From Ardenticatenaceae bacterium (lineage in GTDB: Bacteria; Chloroflexota; Anaerolineae; Promineifilales; Promineifilaceae): a stretch of DNA of 64,000 nt. This document shows, piece by piece, positions 51,864-61,300 of the stretch (positions within the stretch are counted from its first letter, which is position 1; every line of letters begins with the position of its first letter). Under the pieces are notes generated by a model, which worked only from the letters and a program-made list of their open reading frames with translations, did not search any database and was not told where the DNA came from. The stretch is from the NCBI GenBank assembly GCA_020634245.1, contig JACKCC010000012.1:186001-250000 (forward strand), given 5' to 3'. Both the position numbers and the translations under genes were made by a program.

Positions 51864-52040
51864 ACTCACGCCGACTATTAGCACCGCGATGGACCGGGAA
51901 ACGGCCGTTTGTACCCCTACCAGCGTCGCGTATAATTTAGCGGGTAAACGAGTGGCGAGTGACAAGTATGCAAGTGACAAGTCTTCTTTAGGAACAAGTA
52001 CTCGCAAACTCGTAAACCCGCAAGCTCTTAAGAGGAACCT

Positions 52041-52949
52041 ATGCGCATCAAAATCATCATGAATCCCTGGTCTGACCAGCGGCAGGCCATTCAACACAAA
52101 TCACAAATTGAAACATTGGTCAAACAGTACGGTACGGCCGATCTCGTTTTAACCGAACATTCCGGCCATGCAGTGGAGCTGGCCCGCCAGGCTGCCAACA
52201 ATGGCTACGATCTGGTTGTGGCGGCTGGCGGCGATGGTACCGTCCACGAAGTGGTCAACGGGCTGGTTCGCGGCGACAAAGCCGATGCCATGCTGGGCGT
52301 TCTGCCCATCGGCTCTGGCAACGATTTTGCTTTCGGCCTGGGAATACCGCTGGATAATCTGGAAACGGCCGTAGCCCGCTTATTCCAGGGACAGCCACGC
52401 CCGGTGGATGTAGCCCGGATTGAGGATGAACACGGCCGTTACGAACTATTCGACAACAATTTTGGCCTGGGGTTCGACGCCGTCGTTGTCATCCGCAGCG
52501 AAGCCATCACCCGCGTTCGCGGATTCTTGATGTACTTTTTGGCCGTATTACAAACCATTGCCCTTTACTACCAGACACCTCACGTTGACATCTGGTTCGA
52601 CGACGAAAAAGTGTCACAGGAAACCCTGTTCTTGGCCATGGGCATCGGCCCGCGCGGCGGCGGCGGCTTCCTTCTTACCCCGGACGCCGTCTCCAATGAT
52701 GATCTGATTGACAGCTGTCTGGTCAATCCTATTGGCCGCTTGACCATGCTAGGGATGCTGGGTCAGGCCATTAAGGGCACTCACATCCATTCCAAACACG
52801 TCACCATGCGCAAAAACAAACGTATTCGCATCCAGGCCAACATGCCCCTCCCCATCCACATTGACGGCGAAGTATTTGCCTATCCCAAAGACAACGTGCG
52901 CCAGGTGACAATAACCAGCATTCCAGCGGCGCTGAAGGTAATGGTGTGA
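52041..52949 (+). CDS. Diacylglycerol kinase-family lipid kinase
   Basis: 302 residues of the YegS/DgkB group. The catalytic loop G-G-D-G-T-V-H-E-V-V-N-G is intact (residues about 65-76), with G-S-G-N-D-F-A near 96-102 and D-N-N-F-G-L-G-F-D-A later. Such enzymes phosphorylate diacylglycerol or sphingoid lipids. GAGGAACC precedes the ATG. It points away from the membrane-protein operon and no direct partner is seen; the following gene is separated by a hairpin. Confidence 0.9.
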   Translation: MRIKIIMNPWSDQRQAIQHKSQIETLVKQYGTADLVLTEHSGHAVELARQAANNGYDLVVAAGGDGTVHEVVNGLVRGDKADAMLGVLPIGSGNDFAFGLGIPLDNLETAVARLFQGQPRPVDVARIEDEHGRYELFDNNFGLGFDAVVVIRSEAITRVRGFLMYFLAVLQTIALYYQTPHVDIWFDDEKVSQETLFLAMGIGPRGGGGFLLTPDAVSNDDLIDSCLVNPIGRLTMLGMLGQAIKGTHIHSKHVTMRKNKRIRIQANMPLPIHIDGEVFAYPKDNVRQVTITSIPAALKVMV

Positions 52950-52968
52950 AAGAGTGTCAAGCGTTGAA

Positions 52969-52995
52969 GTGTCAAGTAGTTTTCCAACTTGACAC
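52969..52995. repeat. GTGTCAAGT-n9-ACTTGACAC hairpin
   Basis: 9-bp perfect arms directly after the lipid kinase gene. Terminator-like, without a T-run, so also a member of the palindromic repeats of this genome. Confidence 0.5.
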
Positions 52996-53016
52996 GTGAC
53001 ACACTGGGAGATTGTT

Positions 53017-54657
53017 ATGCATTCACTGGAAACAGCTTTAGATGACCACGAACTGATTGTTTTGCGGGTGATTGGTGAATGGTGGGAGCTGGATTTGACC
53101 GGTTCGGACAAGGCTGACTGCATCAAGGCGCTGGCCGAACGGCTGGCCCAGGTGGATATGCCGCAGGAGATGGCCTACCTGCCGCCGGAGGAAGCGGCGG
53201 CTTTGCACGATTTGGTGGCCGGCAACGGCCGTGTCCCTGTCGCCACCTTCAGCCGGGAGCATGGCCAGGTGCGGTTGATGGGGCCGGGTAAATTGGAGCG
53301 CGAAGAACCCTGGTTCGATCCTGTCAGCCCGGCCGAAGCCCTCTGGTATCGCGGCTTTTTGTATCGCGGCTTTGACGAGACAGCCGAAGGCCCGATTGAG
53401 TTTTACTATTTGCCCCAGGAACTGCTGGAACAATTCCCCCAGGAAAAAGCGGAAACGGTGTTGCGGGAAACGGCCGTTTCCACCCTCACCCCCGCCGAAA
53501 CACCCAAAGCCTGGGCAACAGCTGACACCGATGCCGTCGATGATTTGACCACGATGCTGGCCCTGGCCCAGCAAACCCAGTTCCAATCCGGCAAACTTGA
53601 TTGGCCCCGCTACCTGCTCAATCCCGATGCCGACCGGCGTTCCCTGCTGCTGACTTTGGCCCGGGAACTGGGCTTTTTACGGGAAGTAGAAGCGGGATTA
53701 AGGCCGACGCGAACGGCCGTGCAGTGGCTGCAGCAAAGCCGCGAAGCCCAACTGCGTGCGTTAGCCGATGCCTGGAGCAGCAGCGCCTGGAACGACCTCT
53801 GCCACACGCCAGGGCTGCTGTGTGAAGGCGAAGGCTGGGCCAACGACCCCATCCTGGCCCGCACCGCCCTGCTCGACGCCCTGCCCCGCAGCAGCGACTG
53901 GTTCGCCACTGCCGATTTGGTGGCCCACGTGCGCCAAAACGACCCCGATTTCCAACGGCCGGACGGCAACTACGATACCTGGTACATCCGCGAGGCGGGC
54001 GATGACGATTACATCACCGGCTTTGAAAATTGGGAAAAGGTCGAAGGGCGGCTGCTGCCCTTTTTGCTGCACGGCCCTCTGGCCTGGCTGGGATTGACCG
54101 AAAGCAGCGGCGGCAGCTTCCGGCTGACGGCGCGGGCACTGGCCTGGCTGGCCGAAACGCCGCCGCCGGCCGACGAAGTACGGATACCGCTTATCATCCA
54201 GGCCGATGGCAGCCTGCTGGCCCCCCACAACGCCGGCCGCTACGAGCGCTTCCAGGCGGCGCGGGTCTGCGACGCCGAACCGGTGCAGCCCGGCAAGCCG
54301 TACCAATACCGGTTAACGCCGCAGTCACTGGATCAGGCGCGGCAGGAAGGCATTGCCCCGGACCGGATTTTGCAGTTCCTGGCCGGAGCCAGCGAAAAGC
54401 CATTACCGGCCAGCGTGAAGCGGGCGGTGGAACGGTGGGCAGAGAATGGGGTAGAGGGAAGAGTGGAAACGGCCGTTATCCTCCGGGTACGTGACGCCGC
54501 CATCCTGCAAACCCTGCGCAAAAACAGCAAAACCCGCGACTACATCGGCGAGAGCCTGGGCGACCTGGCCGCCGCTGTGCGCGCCAACGACTGGCCCAAA
54601 CTGCGTGCCGCTGCTGCCCAGTTGGGTTTGCTTTTGGATGTGAATGTGGCTGGGTAG
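53017..54657 (+). CDS. Helicase-associated (XPB/Ssl2-like Helicase_C_3) domain protein
   Basis: 546 residues from the ATG at 53017, with GGAG seven bases before. No helicase motifs are seen. The C-terminal third (I-P-L-I-I-Q-A-D-G-S-L-L-A-P, then F-Q-A-A-R-V-C-D, Y-Q-Y-R-L-T-P-Q-S-L-D-Q-A-R) fits the helicase-associated domain found with XPB-type helicases in actinobacteria and Chloroflexota. The first half has winged-helix-like segments. It could be a DNA-binding partner of a helicase encoded elsewhere. No signal or membrane segment. Confidence 0.7.
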   Translation: MHSLETALDDHELIVLRVIGEWWELDLTGSDKADCIKALAERLAQVDMPQEMAYLPPEEAAALHDLVAGNGRVPVATFSREHGQVRLMGPGKLEREEPWFDPVSPAEALWYRGFLYRGFDETAEGPIEFYYLPQELLEQFPQEKAETVLRETAVSTLTPAETPKAWATADTDAVDDLTTMLALAQQTQFQSGKLDWPRYLLNPDADRRSLLLTLARELGFLREVEAGLRPTRTAVQWLQQSREAQLRALADAWSSSAWNDLCHTPGLLCEGEGWANDPILARTALLDALPRSSDWFATADLVAHVRQNDPDFQRPDGNYDTWYIREAGDDDYITGFENWEKVEGRLLPFLLHGPLAWLGLTESSGGSFRLTARALAWLAETPPPADEVRIPLIIQADGSLLAPHNAGRYERFQAARVCDAEPVQPGKPYQYRLTPQSLDQARQEGIAPDRILQFLAGASEKPLPASVKRAVERWAENGVEGRVETAVILRVRDAAILQTLRKNSKTRDYIGESLGDLAAAVRANDWPKLRAAAAQLGLLLDVNVAG

Positions 54658-54704
54658 GGGAGACGGCCGTTTCTACTTTTTGGGTCTTCAGGATTTCGTG
54701 GGGT

Positions 54705-54758
54705 GTAGGGGCGTACCCTTGTGGTCGCCCAGAGCAGGGCGGGCACAAGACCCGCCCC
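54705..54758. repeat. GTAGGGGCG cloverleaf repeat, left part, interrupted by IS4 element
   Basis: GTAGGGGC, hairpin GGGCG...CGCCC, then GGGCGGGCACAAGACCCGCCCC (palindromic, 54737-54758). The right flank of the IS repeats that 22-bp palindrome at 56187-56208, followed by the sequence normally found at the end of the repeat (CCCCTAC). Confidence 0.6.
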
Positions 54759-54763
54759 ATAGG

Positions 54764-56180
54764 TATCAAGCTAAGGCAATAAATATGTGCAAAAAGAGAA
54801 CTCTTGAGGCAAACTGGTTTTTTCCACGAAACCGCAAGCCAAAGGAGTTCTCCATGACAATCATAACACGGATAAGCCAAGCAATGCAGCATGTCCTTAC
54901 CCATACCGCCACAGAAGCAGCCCAAAAAACTGGATTCACCCAGCGGCAAGTGAAGGTGACAGGAGCCAATTTCTGCCAAACGTTAGTCTTTGGCTGGTTA
55001 CAAGAGCCAGAAGCAACGCTTGAATCCTTGTGCCAAACTGGCGTGACAGTTGGGTTAGAGATTACGCCGCAGGGTCTTGACCAACGCTTCACCAAAACAG
55101 CAAGCGATTGCTTGTACCAGGTTTTGCAGGCAGCGTTAACCGAAACGATCCAGGCAAAAGCAGTCGCTATTCCCGTTCTACAACGCTTCAATGGCGTATA
55201 TATTGAAGATAGCAGCAGCATCACCTTGCCAGAAGAGTTGGCCCCGGTTTGGTCAGGGTGTGGCGGCAGCGGGTCTGCGAGCAATGGCGCTGTCAAGCTG
55301 CAAGTCCGCTGGGATGTGTTACATGGGGAAATTGATGGGCCGCACCTTGTTGATGGGCGCACCCATGACCGCGTTGCGTCTACCTTGAACCGGCCGCTTC
55401 CTGAGAGGAGTTTGCTTATTCGTGACTTGGGGTATTGGAAGCTAGAGGCGTTAGAAACAATGGATAGGACAGGTTGTTGTTGGCTTTCACGCGCCCAAGC
55501 GCAAACTGGGTTTGTTGATAGTTCTGGACAGTCATGGTCACAAGCGGCATTTGTACGACAGCAAACAAATGGCTCATTTGACATCCCTATCGAGTTAGGG
55601 TTGAAAAAACGTCTCCCAGCCCGGTTTGTAGGTTTTCGGGTACCGGCTGAAGTTGCTCGGGAACGGCGACGCAAACTTAAAGCTGCTTCTAAACGTAAAG
55701 GCCAAACCGTTTCCTCAGCACGACTAGTTTTATGTGATTGGACTTTATTTGTCACCAATGTGCCTGTTGACCGTCTCACACCGGCAGAAATTCTTGTCCT
55801 GGCTCGCTTGCGTTGGCAGATCGAGCTGCTTTTCAAACTTTGGAAATCACACGGGCGCATTGATAAATCTCGCTCTGAAAAACCGTGGCGTATCTTGTGT
55901 GAACTGTACGCTAAGCTGATTGGCATGATCATCCAACATTGGTCTTTTTTGATGGCCAATTGGCAATTCCCTGACCGCAGTTTCGTCAAGGCCTCCGCAA
56001 CCGTGCGTCGCCATGCTATCAATCTGGCCTTGGCAATCTGTGATTTATCGCGTTTAGCGGAATCGTTGACTATGTTACGGTCTTGTTTATCACATGGCGT
56101 ACGCATTAACAAAAGTGCTAAATCGCCTCATACTTTTCAACTTTTATTAGCTTTAGCTGAGCTTTATGCTTAACTTGATA
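54764..56180. mobile_element. IS4-family insertion sequence
   Basis: TATCAAGCTAAG (54764-54775) faces CTTAACTTGATA (56169-56180), 11 of 12 positions, and encloses one transposase gene. Flanking direct repeats GGGCGGGCACAAGACCCGCCCC occur at 54737-54758 and 56187-56208, but 5-6 bases separate them from the ends, so they may reflect the repeat it entered rather than a target duplication. No ACGGCCGT inside. Confidence 0.7.
54854..56173 (+). CDS. IS4-family transposase
   Basis: 439 residues from the ATG at 54854 with AAAGGAG upstream. The DDE core is visible: G-V-Y-I-E-D-S-S-S-I-T near residue 115, L-L-I-R-D-L-G-Y-W near 195, and the IS4 Y-(2)R-(3)E-(6)K region as L-R-W-Q-I-E-L-L-F-K-L-W-K near 335. 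The length is usual and there is no frameshift. The longer upstream reading includes repeat DNA and is not used. A 448-codon antisense frame is a shadow. Confidence 0.9.
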   Translation: MTIITRISQAMQHVLTHTATEAAQKTGFTQRQVKVTGANFCQTLVFGWLQEPEATLESLCQTGVTVGLEITPQGLDQRFTKTASDCLYQVLQAALTETIQAKAVAIPVLQRFNGVYIEDSSSITLPEELAPVWSGCGGSGSASNGAVKLQVRWDVLHGEIDGPHLVDGRTHDRVASTLNRPLPERSLLIRDLGYWKLEALETMDRTGCCWLSRAQAQTGFVDSSGQSWSQAAFVRQQTNGSFDIPIELGLKKRLPARFVGFRVPAEVARERRRKLKAASKRKGQTVSSARLVLCDWTLFVTNVPVDRLTPAEILVLARLRWQIELLFKLWKSHGRIDKSRSEKPWRILCELYAKLIGMIIQHWSFLMANWQFPDRSFVKASATVRRHAINLALAICDLSRLAESLTMLRSCLSHGVRINKSAKSPHTFQLLLALAELYA

Positions 56181-56525
56181 TACATGGGGCGGGCACAAGA
56201 CCCGCCCCTACATGACAAGACCCCGTGAATTCCCAAAGAGCCATTTTTTCCTAATTCTATCGTTTTTTGTGGTTGTGCGTTTTTGGGTAGGGGCGGGACG
56301 ACCGGGAAAGATTTTGGCAGAGCAAATGGCCTGGTCTCCCGGTCGTCTCGCCCAAAACAGTGGCCCCAATAGGGCGAGACGGCGCGGAGATGAGGCCATT
56401 CGTTTTCAGCAAGGCCATGCCGCGCCGTCCCGCCCCTACGAGCCACAAAATCCGCTAGAACCAAGTTTTTCCCATTTTAGCAGTGATATTTCGCTGGTTC
56501 AGATAAATCAAAAGGAAATTTTGTG
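56181..56525. repeat. Repeat-rich intergenic region with large multi-palindrome
   Basis: The first 40 bp complete the repeat interrupted by the IS4 element. From 56287 to 56439 there is a large palindrome: outer arms GTAGGGGCGGGACG (56287-56300) and its complement (56426-56439), inner hairpins GACGACCGGGA/TCCCGGTCGTC (56297-56347) and GACGGCGCGG/CCGCGCCGTC (56378-56429), plus GTCTCGCCC/GGGCGAGAC (56345-56380). The rest leads to AAAGGAA before the next ATG. No gene supported. Confidence 0.65.
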
Positions 56526-57245
56526 ATGGAACCACAGGAACAACCTCAACCAACTTCCCCTCAGAAAACTTTGAAAACAGTTTTCGTTCAAGGTATCTTA
56601 AGCTTTCTGATTGGTGTTATCGTAATCGGCGTGTTGCTCTCACTCATAGCCGGGACATTTGCTTACTGGAATGCCTGGGTTTTTGCGATTTTGTTCAATT
56701 TCGGTACCGCGTCGCAGGGTGTGTACCTCTTCATCAAAGACCCGGAACTTTTAGAGCGGCGCAAGCAAGTTGCCCCGGCAGACGAGTCGCTCTTAGAAAG
56801 GATTTTCATCATCCTGGCCCTTTTGAGTATCTTTGGCATGATCATCTTCAGTGCCGTCGATCATCGCTTCGGGTGGTCTCACATGTCGTTATTGGTAATG
56901 GTGGTGGGCGATATCTTGGTGAGCCTTAGTTTTATCATTTATTATTTTGTGTTTATGGAAAATAGTTTTGCGGCTTCCAGCGTGCGTACCTTTGAAGAAC
57001 AAAGAGTTATCTCAACCGGCCCCTATGCCATTGTCAGGCATCCCAAATATGTCGGCGACATTCTCCTCATCACCGGTATTCCACTTGCACTGGGTTCGTG
57101 GTGGGGACTCATCATTCTTGGTCTTACCATTCCGGGGATGGCCTGGCGAATTCTTGACGAAGAAAAACTCCTGAAGCAGGATCTTCCGGGCTATCTCAAA
57201 TATATGGAGAATATACGCTATCGCCTGATACCGTATATTTGGTAA
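56526..57245 (+). CDS. ICMT/PEMT-like membrane methyltransferase
   Basis: About 239 residues; the ATG at 56526 has AAAGGAA seven bases upstream (GTG at 56523 possible). Five or six transmembrane segments. C-terminal core S-T-G-P-Y-A-I-V-R-H-P-K-Y-V-G, G-S-W-W-G-L, then I-L-D-E-E-K-L-L-K and Y-L-K-Y-M, as in isoprenylcysteine methyltransferases and related phospholipid methyltransferases that use SAM. Bacterial substrates are mostly unknown. It lacks ACGGCCGT, is less GC-rich than neighbours, and is followed by an attC-like site, so it may be a captured cassette. Confidence 0.8.
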   Translation: MEPQEQPQPTSPQKTLKTVFVQGILSFLIGVIVIGVLLSLIAGTFAYWNAWVFAILFNFGTASQGVYLFIKDPELLERRKQVAPADESLLERIFIILALLSIFGMIIFSAVDHRFGWSHMSLLVMVVGDILVSLSFIIYYFVFMENSFAASSVRTFEEQRVISTGPYAIVRHPKYVGDILLITGIPLALGSWWGLIILGLTIPGMAWRILDEEKLLKQDLPGYLKYMENIRYRLIPYIW

Positions 57246-57281
57246 TAGGCAATGGCACTCAGATTTATTATTTTCTCGCTG

Positions 57282-57399
57282 CCCAACGCCGCCTACAGCG
57301 GCTATACCGTTAGAGGGTATGCGGCGCGAGCCAGCAAATTTTCAGGTTTGCGAAAGCGTCTTGCCTGTCCCGCCGTTGCCGCTAAAACCCAGGTTGGGC
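57282..57399 (+). other. Weaker attC-like site after the methyltransferase gene
   Basis: GCCCAAC (57282-57288) and GTTGGGC (57393-57399) are exact inverted 7-mers that match RYYYAAC and GTTRRRY. Both are followed inward, after nine bases, by AGCGGC. Length 118 bp fits attC, and it starts 37 bp after the gene's stop. The rest of the arms pair poorly and the boxes differ from those near intI. Confidence 0.35.
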
Positions 57400-57445
57400 G
57401 TTTGCCGATGTGGCGTATCTTGGAGAGGGCATTCAAGCGTAAACT

Positions 57446-57865
57446 ATGAAGAAAAATAGAGTTACAGCATTTATATTATTGTGGCTTCCAATCCTGTCGT
57501 CTGCTTGTTCTTTGTTTATAAAAGCTCCAACAGCGACCCCGACGCCGGAAATGATATTTGAACCTGTTACTACTCCGCTTGTGATTGAGCCGCCTGCGCT
57601 GCCGGCAGCGCAGGCGGGCGTCATGTATGAAGTCGAACTACACATTACCCAAAATGTGACCCCTGTTTCAGATATGTTAATTAAAGATGGCGCGCCTCCC
57701 GACGGACTTGAATTTGTTTTTCTAGAAGGCGAAGATGCCGCCACGATCAGCGGTATTCCCCAGGAGACAGGGAGCTTTCATATTACCGTTACCGTCTGGT
57801 GTTTCGGGACGATGGTCAGCGGGCAGACGCTGGAAAAAGAATATGAGATCATTGTCAACCAGTAA
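57446..57865 (+). CDS. Lipoprotein with putative Ig-like (He_PIG) domain
   Basis: 139 residues. A lipoprotein signal ends L-S-S-A-C. A short Thr/Pro-rich linker is followed by a domain of about 90 residues with L-P-A-A-Q-A-G-V-M-Y-E-V-E-L and I-S-G-I-P-Q-E-T-G-S-F-H-I-T-V-T-V, a pattern of the putative Ig (He_PIG) family common in surface proteins. The function is likely binding or structural at the outer membrane face. It lies just after the attC-like site and has no ACGGCCGT, so it may share the acquired segment. Confidence 0.7.
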   Translation: MKKNRVTAFILLWLPILSSACSLFIKAPTATPTPEMIFEPVTTPLVIEPPALPAAQAGVMYEVELHITQNVTPVSDMLIKDGAPPDGLEFVFLEGEDAATISGIPQETGSFHITVTVWCFGTMVSGQTLEKEYEIIVNQ

Positions 57866-58378
57866 ACTGCCACCCATCCATCCTCTCCCGCTGCTAATCT
57901 GGCAGCTCAACTATGAAATGTGCGCAAACTTATCTGGACGTGACAGTCACTTTTGAAGTGACTGTCACGTTGACGCAATAGGTTAGCGATTGGTGGCCCT
58001 CCCCTTAATCCCCTCCCAGTTGTAATTTATAAAGGTTCTCTAGAAATTCGCGGGGTGTCCCCTAGTGTAGGGGTGGGCCTTGTGCCCACCCAGTCTTGGG
58101 CGGCCACAAGGACCGCCCCTACAAATGGTGTCAACCCCATGAAATCCCAAAGAGCCTTTAAAAATTAACTTGGGTAACCAGTCGTCATTCTGAGGCCAAA
58201 GGCCAAAGAATCCCATTCAACCTGGTCGGGATGCTTCGTTTCACTCAGCATGACTACTTTGTACCCCGATTTATTTCTTAAACTGACCCTCCCTCAAAAA
58301 ATCACGTCGTTCCTTCCTTGTAATAATTAATTGTATAATGTAAACAATGATCGGCTAACCCCTTCCCGTAGGTGTATG
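57866..58378. repeat. 513-bp intergenic region packed with three repeat families
   Basis: Contains the 29-bp GTGACAGTCAC palindrome (57940-57968), a GTAGGGG...CCCCTAC cloverleaf (58067-58122) with inner hairpins GGTGGGC/GCCCACC and GGGCGG/CCGCCC, and an inverted copy of the GTCATGCTGAG repeat (58184-58254). A TATAAT at 58334-58339 may be the -10 of the following kinase gene. No gene supported. Confidence 0.7.
57940..57968. repeat. 29-bp GTGACAGTCAC palindrome (copy 4)
   Basis: Arms identical to 11964-11992 including the TTG loop, although the two lie 46 kb apart; this suggests recent copying or strong conservation. Confidence 0.8.
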
Positions 58379-61300
58379 ATGAGCAAAAAAAAGAAATCGG
58401 ATACAGAACAAGAACCCTTACCTTCGACGACAGAACCAGAAACAGCGCCCCTTAGCGAGGCAGCACAATCGGAGCAGGCAGACCAGGCCTTCCCCATCGT
58501 CGGCATTGGCGCTTCGGCCGGTGGCCTGGCCGCCTTCGAGCAGTTTTTTTCGGCCATGCCGGCCGATTCAGAAAGCGGCATGGCCTTCGTGCTGGTGCAG
58601 CACCTCTCCCCTGATCATAAAAGCATCCTCACTGAACTGGTTAAACGCTATACCCCCATGGAAGTCTACGAAGTCGAAGACGGCATGGAAGTAAAACCCA
58701 ACTGCACCTATATCATTCCCCCTAACCGGGATATGGCCATCCTTAACGGGTCGCTGCGCCTGCTGGAACCCAGCGCGCCGCGCGGCGTGCGCCTGCCCAT
58801 TGATTTCTTCTTCCGTTCCCTGGCCCAGGACCAGCGCGAACGGGCCATCTGTGTGGTTCTCTCCGGTACGGGCACGGATGGGACGTTGGGCGTGCGCGCC
58901 GTGAAGGGCGAAGGGGGCATGGTACTCGTTCAGGAACCCGAATCCACCTCTTACGACGGGATGCCGCGCAGCGCCATAGCCACCGGCCTGGTCGATGATA
59001 TTTTGCTGCCGGTCGATATGCCGGCGCGTTTAATAGCCTACGTAAGTCATGCCTTTGGCAAGCGGACCATCCCGACCACGCCGGCCCCGCCCAAAGTGGA
59101 AGACACGCTGCAAAAAATTTGCGTTCTCATTCGGGCGCAAACCGGCAATGATTTTTCGCAGTATAAACAAAATACCCTGATTCGCCGGGTGGAAAGGCGG
59201 ATGGCTCTGGCGCAGTTAGAGCAGATGGATGATTACCTGCGTTACCTGCAAAAGAGCGACGTCGAGCTGGAAGCTTTATTCCGCGACATGTTGATCGGCG
59301 TGACCAGTTTCTTCCGTGATCCCGAAGCCTTTGAGGTGTTGGAAACCGAGGCGATTCCCCGGCTCTTTGCCAATAAGGGGCCTGGCGCCGACATCCGTGT
59401 TTGGGTGTGCGGCTGTTCCACCGGCGAGGAGGCTTATTCCCTGGCTATCCTCATTGAAGAATATATAGATAGGTTGAGGCAGACCTTCAAAGTGCAAATT
59501 TTCGCCACCGACATTGACCGGCAGGCGATTGAACAGGCCCGCAGCGGGCTGTTTCCCGCCAGCATTGCCACCGATATTTCGCCGGAACGACTGGCCCGTT
59601 TCTTTACGCTGAATGAGGAAAGCAATACCTATCGGGTCCATAAAAGCGTGCGCGATTTGCTGGTTTTTTCCGAGCAGAACGTGATCAAGGATCCATCTTT
59701 TTCCAAACTAGACCTGATCGGCTGCCGTAACTTGTTGATTTACATGAACGCCGACCTGCAAAAACGGCTCATTCCTCTGTTTCACTATGCCCTTAACCCG
59801 GAAGGGGTGCTCTTCCTGGGCGCGTCGGAAACGGTGGGTGAATATATTAACATTTTCCAGCCGCTGGACCGCAAATGGAAGATTTACCAACGGCAAGAAG
59901 ACCTCTCCGGGGCGGGCCGTCTGCCTTTGGGTGAATTTACGCCGCCGCTGACTAAAGGCGCCACTGCTCATGAACGGCCGTCCGGTGCCCGCCAAAATAA
60001 ACAAACCAATTTGCAGGAGCTAACACGCCAGGCTTTGTTGGATTATTATGATTCAGTCGGGGTGCTGATTAATGGACGGGGCGAGATACTGCATATTGTC
60101 GGCCGTACCGGCAAATTTCTGGAACTCGCCCCCGGCGACGACGCCATGAACATTTTGGCCATGGCCCGCAGCGGCTTACAGCGGGAGCTGACCGCCGCCC
60201 TGCGCCAGGCCGTCACCGAAAAACAGCCGGTGCGTTACCACGGGCTGCGCGTCCGCACCAATGGTAATACGATCCTCGCCAACCTCTCCGTGCAGCCGGT
60301 CACCCATGACGAAAATACAGGGCTGCTGCCGGATATTTACCTAGTTATCCTGGAAGAACAACCCGAATTATCAGAAGAAGCCGCTGCCAAAAGCACCGAT
60401 AATGCGCCATTTTCCAGCGATGCCCAGGCTCACATTGCCGCCCTGGAACTGGAACTGCGCGGCAAGGAAGAGTATCTGCAGACGACCAACGAAGAGCTGG
60501 AAACCACTAACGAAGAACTGCAATTAGCCAACGAAGAACTGCAATCGATCAACGAAGAATTGCAATCAACCAATGAAGAACTGGCTACCGTTAATACCAA
60601 ACTACAGGCCAGCGAAGCCCGCTATCGGGCGGTCGTAGAAGACCAGACCGAAGTCATCAGCCGCTTCACTGCCGACGGCGAGTTCATTTTTGTGAACGAT
60701 GTCTACTGCCGCTTCTTTGGCAAAACGGCCGACGAACTCATCGGCCAGAAATGGAATCCCGTGGCCGTGGCGGAAGACCTGCCGGACATCGAGGCGAAGT
60801 TGCAGACCATTTCCCCGGCAAATCCTGTCGTCATTATCGAGAATCGTGTCTATGCGGGGGACGGCCGTATTCACTGGATGCAGTTTGTCAACCGGGCTTC
60901 CTTTGATGAAAATGGCCAACTCGCAGAGATCCAAAGCGTGGGGCGCGACATTTGCGAACGCAAGCAGGCCGAGGAAGATCTAAGAATATACCGCGAGCAC
61001 CTGGAGGCATTGGTCGAGGAACGTACTGGAGAATTGGAAGTTGAAGTTATTGAGCGCAGGCAGGCGGAGGAAACGGCCGTTACCGCCCAAACATTCCTCG
61101 ATAAAGTTGTAGACATGAGTCCCTTCGCCATGTGGATTTGCGATAAAGAAGGCACGGTCATCCGCACAAACCAATCCCTGCGCCAAACCATCAACCTGAC
61201 CGACGAGGCCATCCTCGGCAAATACAATGTGTTCCAGGACAAAAACTTGGCGACACAAGGCGTCATGCCGCTGGTGAGGGCGGTATTCGAGAAGCATAAG

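Larger units (their letters stand above)
51646..52040. other. Divergent intergenic region, operon promoter and repeat
   Basis: 395 bp. From left to right it holds the operon promoter (51728-51756, minus strand), the inverted repeat 51800-51863, and then AT/GC-mixed DNA with direct ACAAGT-type repeats (GTGACAAGTATGCAAGTGACAAGT) at 51958-51981 upstream of the diacylglycerol kinase gene. No further gene is supported. Confidence 0.55.

Noticed and set aside
54766..56112. 448-codon frame antisense to the IS4 transposase
   Set aside because: Composition follows the transposase codon pattern on the other strand and no motifs are seen; a shadow frame.
57252..57449. 65-codon gene between the methyltransferase and the lipoprotein
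   Set aside because: It lies across the attC-like inverted repeat and has no ribosome site.
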